DNA of 64,000 nucleotides from Erythrobacter aurantius (lineage in GTDB: Bacteria; Pseudomonadota; Alphaproteobacteria; Sphingomonadales; Sphingomonadaceae). How positions within the stretch are numbered: position 1 is the stretch's first letter; every line of letters begins with the position of its first letter. The position numbers were made by a program, and so were the translations under genes. The stretch covers positions 2,256,001 to 2,320,000 of the forward strand of contig NZ_CP090949.1 of assembly GCF_023823125.1 (NCBI RefSeq). Reading direction: 5' to 3'. This document shows, one piece after another, positions 29,827 to 38,680 of the stretch. The notes beneath the pieces were generated by a model that ran no database searches, was not told where the DNA came from, and was given only the letters and a program-made list of their open reading frames with translations.

Positions 29827-30546
29827 TCAGCCGTTGCTGCAAGCCTTGATCGCGGCAGGTTCGGTGCGTGCCTCGCCACGTTCGAACCGGGCGAAATAGC
29901 TCTTGAGATCGGGCCGCTCGACGAATTCGGTGAGCTTGAAGCCGATGGCTTCGAATTCACAGAACAACAGGCCCGGCGCGATCCCGTGGCGGCTGGTCGG
30001 GCGATCGACATCGACGACGATGATCTGCCCCCCTTCAGCCAGAGCAGGCCACATGCGCCAGAGGAAGGCATAAGGTTCCGTCACCTCGTGATACATGTGG
30101 ACGAGGAATATCCGGTCGAAGCTGTCAGCCGGAAGCTGCGGATCGTCTGCCCGGCCCAGCTTGATAGAAATGTTTTCGAGCCGTTCGCGTTCGACACGCT
30201 GTCCAAGCCGCTGAAGCGCCTCGGAATCGATATCCTGCGCCAGCACCCGTCCATCCTCGCCAACCCGGTCTGCAAGGCGGACGGTGTAATAGCCCTCGCC
30301 CGCGCCGATATCGGCGACCGTCATGCCGGGTCGGATATTGGCGAGGTCCATCACCGCCTGAGCCTCGCCACGTTCGTCGCGGGCGTCCTCGTTCGAAAAC
30401 TGGTTTGAAACAACCGCCGAAACCGGCCGATCCGGCATAGGGAATTCAAGCGCCGTTTCCGGGCGGTCGGGATCGGTGGCAAGATTGTCGCAAGCCCCCA
30501 GCGTGGCGGTGAGCAGCAATGAAGATATCAGCGGACGCATCAACAT
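29827..30546 (-). CDS. Class I SAM methyltransferase fold with lipoprotein signal
   Basis: The protein starts with an apparent lipoprotein signal (MRPLISSLLLTATLGACDN; cysteine at 19 from the ATG at 30546). A short linker is followed by a class I methyltransferase core: the SAM-binding GxGxG-type motif VADIGAGEGYYTVRLA, acidic residue in DIDSEAL, then DRIFLVHMYHEVTEPY and GGQIIVVDVDRPTS. A methyltransferase outside the cytoplasm would lack a known SAM supply, which makes the signal odd; families of predicted exported methyltransferases with this layout are nevertheless known in Proteobacteria. Substrate unknown. The last residues include a single cysteine (KACSNG). Confidence 0.8.
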   Translation of the reverse strand: MLMRPLISSLLLTATLGACDNLATDPDRPETALEFPMPDRPVSAVVSNQFSNEDARDERGEAQAVMDLANIRPGMTVADIGAGEGYYTVRLADRVGEDGRVLAQDIDSEALQRLGQRVERERLENISIKLGRADDPQLPADSFDRIFLVHMYHEVTEPYAFLWRMWPALAEGGQIIVVDVDRPTSRHGIAPGLLFCEFEAIGFKLTEFVERPDLKSYFARFERGEARTEPAAIKACSNG

Positions 30547-30615
30547 GATTGGCGCCGTGTTAGCCGCAGTCGCAGGGCTAGGCAAAACCGAAATTCGCCT
30601 TTTCCCTGCCCTGCC

Positions 30616-32874
30616 TCAACGCTGCAACGGGCCGGTCAGATCAACCCGGCGCCGCTCCGCCACCCGTCCTTCGACCACTTCGGCTTCGACCAGTTCGGTC
30701 GCCATAAGGCCGTAAACCTTGCCGCCTAGGAAGATCGGACGGGCATTGCCGTACCAGTCGATACAGGACACCTCGCAGTCATAGCCTTCGCCGGTCTCGA
30801 CCTCGTCCTCGGGCGTCGCACGGATCAGTCCGCCATCGGCCAGCAGACCTGCGGCATCAAAGCCGAGGAACGACAGGTCCGACACGTCCGAATACCACCA
30901 CCAGCCACCCGATTGCTCTTTGCGCGCGACGGTAGGAACGCCCAGCATTCCATCTCCGGAAAGGGTGTAAGTCGCGTTGAAGGCGTGGCTTCGGCTTTCG
31001 CTTTCGTATCGGCCCGGCAGATGCGCAGAGCTGCGGATGGCTGACGCGCCCGGCTCCAGCCCGATGTAACTGACGCGCAGCCCGCTCTCGTCGGCATAGC
31101 CATTGGCGATCACCGCCGCTTCGCCCATCCGTTCAAGCCGCACCAGAGAATGGCCGATGCTGATCGTCTCCGCCTGCTCCGGGGCATTCACTGGCACCGC
31201 GTGGATCACATTGCCCTGTGCGCTGCGTTCCGCCTTGCCATCACGCGGAGGGCGGCGCGAATAGCGATCGCGTCCGCCATAGACGATCCAGTCGCCGACA
31301 AAGCGGTTTTCCGCCGAGTTCGCCAGCAGGCTGGGAAGCCTTGCGAATTCGCTTTCGCGCGCGGCGATGTAGCGATCGCGGAACTTGCCCTGTGGTGCAT
31401 TCATCAGCGCGAATTCCTTGGCGATGTCATCATCGGAGCACGCGTGGCGGTAGAAGCTGGAAAGCGCCCGGAAGCGCGTGCCCGTCGCATCCATGCCGAA
31501 CTGGTCAATCGGCATTCCCCGCGCCCCCAGCACCTCTACTTCGCCGCGCCCGATGGGCAGGCGGAACACCGCTGCCGGGGGAACCTCGCCAAATCCGGCA
31601 GACGGGGTGCCGATCTGACATTCGTTCCAGTCCAGCTCATCCCAGCTGACGGCCGATGTCCACAGGTAGACCGCATCAGGAGTGACATACAACTCGGCCG
31701 GGTCGGCACCGACAAAACCGGTTGTTTCGCAGCTGAGGCCGCGTTCGATCACATCGCTCAAAGCGCAAACCGATACGGTGTGCACCCAGGGCTCCTTCAC
31801 GCCGAACACCGGGCGATAGATATCGCGCACGTCCAGCACGTCCTTGCCCGTGCCTTGGTTGTCGTAGAAATCCTCCGCCCCGGTCCAGCGGCGGATCACC
31901 GGGCGATTGCGGCGGCTGACCAGATCGGCTGCCTCATACGGTGTGTAGATCACCAGCCTGTCGCCAACGATACGCGTCGCATAATTGTCGACATCGTAAT
32001 AATCGTCGGAGGATATCAGGAATACCCCGCGGACACTGACCTTCCCCGTTTCCCGATCGAGCCGCAGCACGGTGATTTCGCTGGCATCGTCTTCGTAGGA
32101 ATAGGCCGTGACGATGATCTGATCACCCTGCACCAGCATTTCGTCATACCAGTCCGCGCCGATGGGATCACCGTCCTCATCCTTGCGATAGACATCGGTG
32201 CGATCGGTCAGCGTCATGGTGGGATAGTGCACGGCAAAGACCCGGCCATCCTGCAACACCAACAGATACTGCCCGATCAGCTTGACTATGTCCCCTTCAT
32301 CGACGCTGGCGACCTGGACATTGGTGATGCTGTCCGATGTCCCGGTGGTGCTTTCGCTGCTGACCGTTGTAACAGCTATCGGCATGCTTTGAGGCATGCT
32401 GGCGACCCGCGATCCGGTAACGACAACGGTCTGGCTCGCGCTATCGTCGGGGCAATCTTCCGGTACAGCGCATTCAGGTGGTGCTTCGGCAGCTTCCACA
32501 TCCTGCAAAGCCGCGACTACGATCTGCGCGCCCTCGCCTTCACTGAAGCGCCGCCGCCTTTCACGTTGACGCAATTGCTCGACCGAACGCAGGAAACGGC
32601 GAAATTCGACGTCGTTTTCGAAAGTCTCGAATTCAGGCGTGGCGAGCCGGCGGTACCGGCTGTCCTGATAGGCTGGTGTTTCGTCCGCTTCGGGAATCGC
32701 AAGTGCGGGATCGGTATTTGGGAAGGGTTCGGGCGGCAGCGTGCGGATATCGTCGGGCAGCAGGATCGTCACCTCACCGGGGGACTGCTCCTTCTCCTTG
32801 GCTACCGTAGTTCCAGCAAGCAGCGTCGCCGAAACGAGTGCCGGTCCGACTCGCACCAAACGCATTCCCGCCAT
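30616..32874 (-). CDS. Large exported beta-propeller-domain protein
   Basis: A 752-residue protein with a signal peptide (MRLVRVGPALVSATLLAGTTVA). After a low-complexity region of about 150 residues, the segment SITNVQVASVDEGDIVKLIG followed by YLLVLQDGRVFAVHYP marks the secreted beta-propeller domain family distantly related to WD40 repeats. Cysteines are spaced through the second half (VCALSDVIERGLSC, CEVSCIDWYG), suggesting disulfides. The ATG at 32874 has GGGAG six bases upstream; a second ATG at 32865 is possible. Function is not known; it stands between a lipoprotein-like methyltransferase and prfB on the same strand. Confidence 0.82.
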   Translation of the reverse strand: MAGMRLVRVGPALVSATLLAGTTVAKEKEQSPGEVTILLPDDIRTLPPEPFPNTDPALAIPEADETPAYQDSRYRRLATPEFETFENDVEFRRFLRSVEQLRQRERRRRFSEGEGAQIVVAALQDVEAAEAPPECAVPEDCPDDSASQTVVVTGSRVASMPQSMPIAVTTVSSESTTGTSDSITNVQVASVDEGDIVKLIGQYLLVLQDGRVFAVHYPTMTLTDRTDVYRKDEDGDPIGADWYDEMLVQGDQIIVTAYSYEDDASEITVLRLDRETGKVSVRGVFLISSDDYYDVDNYATRIVGDRLVIYTPYEAADLVSRRNRPVIRRWTGAEDFYDNQGTGKDVLDVRDIYRPVFGVKEPWVHTVSVCALSDVIERGLSCETTGFVGADPAELYVTPDAVYLWTSAVSWDELDWNECQIGTPSAGFGEVPPAAVFRLPIGRGEVEVLGARGMPIDQFGMDATGTRFRALSSFYRHACSDDDIAKEFALMNAPQGKFRDRYIAARESEFARLPSLLANSAENRFVGDWIVYGGRDRYSRRPPRDGKAERSAQGNVIHAVPVNAPEQAETISIGHSLVRLERMGEAAVIANGYADESGLRVSYIGLEPGASAIRSSAHLPGRYESESRSHAFNATYTLSGDGMLGVPTVARKEQSGGWWWYSDVSDLSFLGFDAAGLLADGGLIRATPEDEVETGEGYDCEVSCIDWYGNARPIFLGGKVYGLMATELVEAEVVEGRVAERRRVDLTGPLQR

Positions 32875-32959
32875 GCCGTGCTCCCATGTTTTGGGAGAGG
32901 CTATTCCAAAACTCCTGATTTACAACAGGTTTCGTCCGGCAACCGGTCCTTAAAGAGGA

Positions 32960-34087
32960 CTATTCGACGTCTTCGATCTCGACCTTTTCGCCCGTCACGC
33001 GCTGCGCCAGCGCTGCCGAGATATACTGGTCGATATCGCCATCCAGCACGCGATCGGGCGAGCTGGAGGTAACGCCGGTGCGCAGGTCCTTCACCATCTG
33101 GTACGGTTGCAGAACGTAGGAACGGATCTGGTGGCCCCACCCGATCTCGCTCTTTTCCTGATACTCGCCCGATGCCGCCGCTTCACGCATCGCCATTTCG
33201 CGTTCGAACAGGCGCGCTTTCAGCATGTTCATCGCGGTGGCGCGGTTCTTGTGCTGGCTGCGATCGTTCTGGCTGGCAACGACGATACCCGTCGGCTGGT
33301 GGGTGATGCGAACGGCGGAGTCGGTGGTGTTGACGTGCTGACCGCCCGCACCCGACGCTCGATAGGTGTCGATCTTCAGGTCGGCCGGATTGATTTCAAT
33401 ATCGATATCGTCGTCGATCACCGGATAGACCCACACGCTCGAAAACGATGTGTGGCGCTTGGCCGCGCTGTCATAGGGGCTGATCCGGACAAGCCGGTGC
33501 ACGCCGCTTTCGGTCTTGGCATAGCCATAGGCGTTTTCGCCCTTGATCAGCAGAGTTGCCGACTTGATCCCGGCCTGATCGCCCGCCTGATACTCCACCG
33601 TCTCGACCTTGAAGCCGCGGCGTTCGGCCCAACGCGCATACATGCGCAGCAGCATTTCGGCCCAGTCCTGCGATTCCGTGCCGCCCGCGCCTGCGTGGAT
33701 TTCGAGATAGGTATCGTTGCTGTCCGCTTCGCCCGAAAGCAGTGCCTGCACCTTGTCGGCATCGGCGCGTTCGGCAAGGCGGGCAAGGCTGGCAAGCCCA
33801 TCATTGACGATGCTTTCCTCGCCCTCGGCTTCTCCCATCTCGATGAATTCGATGGCATCGGCCATTTCGGCGGAAATCTCGTTCACGGTGTTGACCGCGG
33901 TCTCGAGCGTCTTCTGTTCACGGCTGACCGCCTGCGCTTCCTTGGGATTGTCCCACAGCGTCGGATCCTGGACACGCGCATTCAGTTCGTCGAGCCGACG
34001 CAGTGCGCGCTCCCAATTAAGCGATTGCCGCACCAGACCAAGAGCTGCCTGGATCCGGTCGATATGTGCCTGGGCCTCGGCCCGCAT
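32960..34087 (-). CDS. prfB: Peptide chain release factor 2
   Basis: Recognises UGA and UAA stop codons and releases the finished peptide. The 375-residue frame is continuous: there is no internal UGA and no sign of the programmed +1 frameshift that controls this gene in Escherichia coli, as is usual for alphaproteobacteria. The peptidyl-transferase motif GGQ is in SGAGGQHVNTTDSAV. The anticodon-like tripeptide appears as SPY (VRISPYDSAAKRH) where Escherichia coli has SPF. GAGGA precedes the ATG. The frame ends in an acidic VEIEDVE tail. Confidence 0.96.
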   Translation of the reverse strand: MRAEAQAHIDRIQAALGLVRQSLNWERALRRLDELNARVQDPTLWDNPKEAQAVSREQKTLETAVNTVNEISAEMADAIEFIEMGEAEGEESIVNDGLASLARLAERADADKVQALLSGEADSNDTYLEIHAGAGGTESQDWAEMLLRMYARWAERRGFKVETVEYQAGDQAGIKSATLLIKGENAYGYAKTESGVHRLVRISPYDSAAKRHTSFSSVWVYPVIDDDIDIEINPADLKIDTYRASGAGGQHVNTTDSAVRITHQPTGIVVASQNDRSQHKNRATAMNMLKARLFEREMAMREAAASGEYQEKSEIGWGHQIRSYVLQPYQMVKDLRTGVTSSSPDRVLDGDIDQYISAALAQRVTGEKVEIEDVE

Positions 34088-34189
34088 AGGAAATCCTCAA
34101 TGGCAAAGTTGGCCGCCCCGCTTAGCGCAGGGCGAGCGTTTGTAAAGCGATGCGGGAAGGCTCCGCGCGATCGCAATCAGTCTTGCAGG

Positions 34190-34723
34190 CTATTTGGAGA
34201 GCGCGCGAACCGCCGCAAGGGTGCGTTGCACATGGCCGCGGTAATCGCTGTTGGAATGCACGAAAGTGATCTGCCCATTCGGCGCGATGACGTAGGAGGT
34301 GCGGCTGGAAAGACCCGAATCGCCGAGCGCCACGTCATAGGCCGAAATCAGCCGTTGGCTGGCCACGCCGACGGGGAAGGCATCGCGGCATTCCTCACGG
34401 CTGAAACGCTTGAGCGTTTCGATATCGTCATTCGACATTCCGATCACGCTGGCCCCGGCGGCGCGAAATTCGGGCATGGCTTCGGCGAAGGCGTTGGCCT
34501 CCAGCGTGCACCCTTGGGTGAAGGCCTTGGGGTAGAAATACAGCACCACCGGCCCACGCCGCAGCGCCGCCTGCAACGAGAAGCCGAATTCCTTACCCGC
34601 CAGCGCGGCATTCGTCGAAAAGCTCGGTGCGTCCGCCCCAACCGGAAGCTCGGCCGAAGCAGGGGCGGTGAAGGCGAATGCTGCGACCATGGCAGCGGCG
34701 ATGATGCGGATGCGGTTCTTCAT
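34190..34723 (-). CDS. Exported peroxiredoxin of the AhpC/Bcp type
   Basis: A 177-residue protein with a signal peptide (RIIAAAMVAAFAFTAPASA). The thioredoxin-fold peroxidase motif YFYPKAFTQGCTLEA has the peroxidatic cysteine at 72. The usual Bcp resolving cysteine five residues later is missing (asparagine there); a second cysteine at 112 (REECRDAFPV) could take that role. It probably reduces peroxides in the periplasm. It sits between PBP1A and prfB on the same strand. The longer open frame to 34843 lacks a signal peptide at its start, so the ATG at 34723 is preferred. Confidence 0.85.
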   Translation of the reverse strand: MKNRIRIIAAAMVAAFAFTAPASAELPVGADAPSFSTNAALAGKEFGFSLQAALRRGPVVLYFYPKAFTQGCTLEANAFAEAMPEFRAAGASVIGMSNDDIETLKRFSREECRDAFPVGVASQRLISAYDVALGDSGLSSRTSYVIAPNGQITFVHSNSDYRGHVQRTLAAVRALSK

Positions 34724-34781
34724 GCCATCACAACCTATGAGCACGCTTGCGGTTTCCGGGAAATTTCGAAGCTGGCGGCAA

Positions 34782-37292
34782 TCAGTAGATGCCGCCCTGC
34801 TCCTCGACAAAGTCGCTTGGTTCGCCGTCATTGCCCTGGTCATCGTCTCCGGCCGCGCGGCGCGAGGCGCGGATCAGGTTGAGGATCTCGTCACGCTTGG
34901 CGGCGATTTCATCCTGACGCGTGGCACGATCCGGTTCGGTATCCGGCTTGAACGCTTCCCAGATGACGTCACCGCGAGGATCGCCTGTCGGCCAGCCATC
35001 CAGCACCCTTTTGCCGGTGCGACGGTCGACGCGGACCATGCGGATGCCGTCCGGCGCGACAGCGGGCAGATCGGACCAGTGATCGCGCGAATTCTGGATC
35101 AGTTCCTTGATGATCGGTGCAACGATTGTGCCGCCATAGGCATAGCCGCCCATGTTGCGCGGCGTATCAAACCCGACATAAGCGCCGGCGACCAGTTGCT
35201 GCGTCCCGCCCACGAACCACACGTCCTTGGGCCCGCTGGTTGTCCCGGTCTTGCCGAACAGCGGCAGGCCAAGATCGTTCAGCACCGTCGCCGTGCCGCG
35301 CGTCACCACGCCTTCGAGCATGTGCATCACCTGGAACGCGGTGCGCGGGTCCATCGCCTGTTCGCCCTTCAGGCCGAAACGCGGCATGGCGCTGCCATCA
35401 TATTCGGCCATGTTGCAGCCGTTGCAGGCGCGTTCATCCGCCCGCCAGATCACCTTGCCGCTGCGATCCTGGACGTAATCGATCACCGTCGGCTGGTTCA
35501 GCCGCCCGTGATTGGCCAGCGCGGCATAGGCGGCGACCATCTTGGAAACGGTCGTTTCCTCGGAACCCAGCGCGGTCGCGGCATACGGATCGGGGTCTTC
35601 ACTGATGCCCAGCTTCTCGATCGTGTCGACAACGTTTTCCATGCCCGCCTGCATACCGATCTGGACGGTCATGATGTTCTGCGACTGCTCCAGCCCGTAG
35701 CGCATCGGGAACTGCCCGGCGCGCCCGCCGCGGATGCATTTCTGGCCAAGCTGGCGGCCCTGATAATAGCAGAACTGGGTGTTATCGATCTCGGTCGAGG
35801 GGGTCATGCCGTTGTCCAGCCCGGTGGAATAGACAAACGGCTTGATCGTCGAGCCCGGCTGGCGATTGGCCTGCGTCGCGCGGTTGAAGTCCGAAAGGCG
35901 GTGATCGAACCCGCCTTGCATCGCTATGACCCGGCCGGTTTGCGCCTGCTGCACCACCAAGCCGCCTTGCGCCTCTGGAATGGTGCGGACGCGGAAACCA
36001 TTGCCCTGCGGCGAGACGGCAATGACATCGCCCGCCTTGAGCGCATTGGGAAGGTTGGTCAGCGGTGCTTCCGAACCGTCGGAAAAGCCGATAGTCGCCG
36101 ATGCACCGGCTCGCTGCGTCACCACTCCGACGCGCCAGTCCTCATAATTGATCGAAAGGTATGAACTGGCTAGCTGTCCTGCCCAATTGCCTTCGCTCAC
36201 GTCGATCGTTGCGATCGGCCCTGCCCATGCGCGTCCGCCGTGATAGCGCAGCAAGCCTCGGCGCAGCGAATCCCGCGCGGCTTCCTGCATTTCCACATCA
36301 AGCGAGGTCCGCACCCAAAGGCCACCGGCGTAGACGCTGTTTTCGCCGTCCTCCGCCGTCTCGCCAAACTGGGCGATCAACTGTCGCCGCACTTCTTCAA
36401 GGAAATAACCCGCATCCGCGCTCGTCTCGGCACGCTGATTCTTGAGCCCCAAGGGCTTGGCAGCGGCTGCCGCGCGTTCGGCCTCGGTGATGAAACCGTT
36501 TTCTTCCATTTGCTGCAGCACGAAGTCGCGCCGCTGCATCGCGGCCTGTTCCTGACCGCGCCGACCATAGCGTTCAGGTGCCTTGGGCAGGATCGCAAGG
36601 AACGCAGCCTCATGCAGTTCCAGATCGCCCACGTCCTTGTCGAAATAGGCGCGCGATGCTGCCTGGACGCCGAACGACCGACGCCCCAGCGGGATTTCAT
36701 TGAGGTAGAGTTCGAGGATTTCCTCCTTGCTCAACACGCCTTCGATGCGGCTGGCAAGGATCATCTCCTTGAGCTTGCGCGTGACCGAATATTCATCGCC
36801 CAGCAGCAGGATCTTGGCGAGCTGCTGCGTGATGGTCGAACCGCCGACAGCGCGTTCACCCGAGCCGAATTTTATGGCGTAATCGAACACGGCATTGGCA
36901 GTACCGGTGTAATCGACGCCGCCGTGGCTGAAGAACGTCTTGTCCTCTGCCGAAAGATAGGCCTCGATCAATTGCTCGGGGAAATCGGCATATTGCAACT
37001 GCACGCGGCGTTCGCGCGCGTAAGAATGGACGATCTCGCCATCGATCCCGCGAACAACGGTAGGCAGCGGGGTCTGGTAATCGGCAAGGCTTTCCGCTTC
37101 GGGCAGGTCACTGGCAAGGAACATCCAGACGGCCACCCAGACCACGATCAATCCGGCAAAGGCGAAAGTAGCCAGTTTGAACAGCAGGCTGGAACGCCAT
37201 TTCTCGCCAAACCACGCGACCGCCATCGCGGTATCGCGCGACAGGCGAAAGCGGAAATAATCGACAAAGGGGGCGGTGCTGGTCTCGGTCAT
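34782..37292 (-). CDS. mrcA: Penicillin-binding protein 1A (bifunctional transglycosylase/transpeptidase)
   Basis: Class A PBP of 836 residues that polymerises and cross-links peptidoglycan. One membrane anchor lies at about residues 38-60. The glycosyltransferase motifs EDKTFFSHGGVD (catalytic E116) and GGSTITQQLAK are intact. In the transpeptidase domain the active serine is in GSTIKPF, SQN is in LEQSQNIMT and KTG is in LFGKTGTTSG. An OB-like insert precedes the transpeptidase, as in PBP1A. The amidase gene amiC lies 59 bases upstream on the same strand. Confidence 0.95.
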   Translation of the reverse strand: MTETSTAPFVDYFRFRLSRDTAMAVAWFGEKWRSSLLFKLATFAFAGLIVVWVAVWMFLASDLPEAESLADYQTPLPTVVRGIDGEIVHSYARERRVQLQYADFPEQLIEAYLSAEDKTFFSHGGVDYTGTANAVFDYAIKFGSGERAVGGSTITQQLAKILLLGDEYSVTRKLKEMILASRIEGVLSKEEILELYLNEIPLGRRSFGVQAASRAYFDKDVGDLELHEAAFLAILPKAPERYGRRGQEQAAMQRRDFVLQQMEENGFITEAERAAAAAKPLGLKNQRAETSADAGYFLEEVRRQLIAQFGETAEDGENSVYAGGLWVRTSLDVEMQEAARDSLRRGLLRYHGGRAWAGPIATIDVSEGNWAGQLASSYLSINYEDWRVGVVTQRAGASATIGFSDGSEAPLTNLPNALKAGDVIAVSPQGNGFRVRTIPEAQGGLVVQQAQTGRVIAMQGGFDHRLSDFNRATQANRQPGSTIKPFVYSTGLDNGMTPSTEIDNTQFCYYQGRQLGQKCIRGGRAGQFPMRYGLEQSQNIMTVQIGMQAGMENVVDTIEKLGISEDPDPYAATALGSEETTVSKMVAAYAALANHGRLNQPTVIDYVQDRSGKVIWRADERACNGCNMAEYDGSAMPRFGLKGEQAMDPRTAFQVMHMLEGVVTRGTATVLNDLGLPLFGKTGTTSGPKDVWFVGGTQQLVAGAYVGFDTPRNMGGYAYGGTIVAPIIKELIQNSRDHWSDLPAVAPDGIRMVRVDRRTGKRVLDGWPTGDPRGDVIWEAFKPDTEPDRATRQDEIAAKRDEILNLIRASRRAAGDDDQGNDGEPSDFVEEQGGIY

Positions 37293-37335
37293 TGAGCGAC
37301 GCGATCTATCTTGGTTTTACCGGGATTGCTAGCGG

Positions 37336-37351
37336 CTTGGGCCTGCCCAAG
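37336..37351 (-). repeat. Short hairpin abutting the amiC stop codon
   Basis: CTTGGG-CCTG-CCCAAG, a 6-base-pair perfect stem with a four-base loop, begins on the base next to the amiC stop codon in the 59-base gap before mrcA. No T-run follows on the minus strand, so it is a poor terminator; it could modulate readthrough into mrcA or protect the amiC message end. Confidence 0.4.
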
Positions 37352-38236
37352 TCACGGTTCGGCGCGGCGCGCAAAATAGACCCGGATCGCCCGTGCCAGA
37401 ACATCGGCATATTCGGCGCGCCCTTCCTCTGTCATCAGCCGGGTGCGATCTGCCGCATTCGTGACGAACCCGCTTTCGAACAGCACGCCGGGCACGTCAG
37501 GCGCGCGCAACACCGCCAGCGCCGCCGAACGGCGCGGTTGCGGATGGAAAGCGATCCGTCCTTCGCCCTCGCGCGTGATCAGCGAAGCGAATGCGACCGC
37601 GTCATCCTGCGTGCGCTGCTGCGACAGTTCGACAAGGATCGCGCTCACCTGTTCGCTTTGCCCTTCGATGGCGACGCCATTGAGCCGGTCTGCGGCGTTC
37701 TCCCGCTCGGCAAAGCGGGCGGCGGCTTCGCTCGATGCCTCGTTGGAAAGGGTGTAAACGCTTGCCCCAGCGACATCGCTGCGATCCCCGGCGGAATCGG
37801 CATGAATTGAAAGAAACAGGTCAGCACCGAGCTGGCGCGCGATTTCGGGACGGTTGGCGAGCGCGATGATACGATCATCGTCGCGGGTCATCGCCACCCT
37901 GATGCCGCCTGCCTCCAGCAATTCGTCGCGCAGCTTGAGCGCGAGCGCGAGAACGATCTCTTTCTCCATCACCTGGGAGCCATTGGCCGATCGCCCTATC
38001 GAGCCGGGATCGCGTCCGCCATGCCCTGCGTCGATCACAACCAAGGGGCGTGTCGGATCATCGGGGCCAAGGATTTCGGGCAGGTCCAGCGGCTCGACTT
38101 CGGGATCGAGCAGGAAACGCAATACGTAATCGCGCCCCCATTCGGGTACGGGAATGGCGATGCCCGTTGCCATCGCACCGCCTAAGACAAAGGCGGGAAC
38201 GGCAAGGATCAGCAAAAAGAGAGTGCGCACACTCAT
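37352..38236 (-). CDS. amiC: N-acetylmuramoyl-L-alanine amidase
   Basis: Zinc amidase of 294 residues that splits peptidoglycan stem peptides from glycan, used in daughter-cell separation. An N-terminal hydrophobic signal or anchor (TLFLLILAVPAFVLGGAMA) precedes the amidase-3 catalytic domain: VIDAGHGGRDPGSIG with the first zinc histidine, the EKEIVLALALKLRDEL segment and LFLSIHADS. The N-terminal AMIN targeting domain of Escherichia coli AmiC is absent, so the symbol is used for the family only. It is divergent from rne. Confidence 0.9.
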   Translation of the reverse strand: MSVRTLFLLILAVPAFVLGGAMATGIAIPVPEWGRDYVLRFLLDPEVEPLDLPEILGPDDPTRPLVVIDAGHGGRDPGSIGRSANGSQVMEKEIVLALALKLRDELLEAGGIRVAMTRDDDRIIALANRPEIARQLGADLFLSIHADSAGDRSDVAGASVYTLSNEASSEAAARFAERENAADRLNGVAIEGQSEQVSAILVELSQQRTQDDAVAFASLITREGEGRIAFHPQPRRSAALAVLRAPDVPGVLFESGFVTNAADRTRLMTEEGRAEYADVLARAIRVYFARRAEP

Positions 38237-38680
38237 GATTACGATTGCTTAGAATGTTGCGCTGTAGAAGCGCAATAGAGTTGCGGCGCGTAACCCACGG
38301 TGCTAGCCATCGCAAATGAAACGGGGCGCGCTGCAACACTTGCGGCTTTCCCGCGTTTTCATTCGCAAGGCAGGCACATCCCGTTCGGGTGATCGCCAGC
38401 GCCACACAACAGGTTGATGCAGTGACGAGACGCTTCTCCTCGCAAGGAAACACCCGCCGCCTTTCCGGCGCGGGCGAAATTGCGAGTCGCAGCGCGGACA
38501 CATTCCGCAATCTCGTCGCAGCAGACACGATCATTGCGCCCTTCCCGGCAGCCGGGGATCGCGCAGTCACCACTAACGGGCCAACCATCGCATTCGCGCA
38601 AAGGCGGCCCGATTACCCACAAATGACACGCCCATCCCGCCGCACGTCGGCGTCAGGAAGAGGCGTCTGGAGATTACCAC
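38237..38680. promoter_or_regulatory. Divergent amiC/rne intergenic region with probable long rne leader
   Basis: This 444-base stretch carries no convincing reading frame on either strand. Near amiC is a perfect inverted repeat, TTGCGC-N7-GCGCAA (38257-38275). Further right is an imperfect GC hairpin around 38452-38473 (GCCG/CGGC plus an outer CCC/GGG pair). A clear ribosome-binding site (GGAG) sits eight bases before the rne ATG. RNase E controls its own message through a long 5' leader in enterobacteria; a similar arrangement here is inference, since this leader shows no sequence likeness I can see. Confidence 0.5.
38257..38275. repeat. Perfect inverted repeat upstream of amiC
   Basis: TTGCGC and GCGCAA arms of six bases around a seven-base spacer, 21 bases before the amiC start. 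The size and position suit either an operator for a dimeric regulator or a hairpin in the amiC leader. No regulator can be named. Confidence 0.45.

Noticed and set aside
31150..33072. 640-residue open frame opposite the beta-propeller gene
   Set aside because: Antisense shadow; the minus-strand protein has a signal peptide and family motifs, this frame has none.
32960..34087. Programmed frameshift in prfB
   Set aside because: The frame is continuous from the ATG with no internal UGA, so no frameshift is needed. The SPY tripeptide in place of SPF looks like normal alphaproteobacterial variation.
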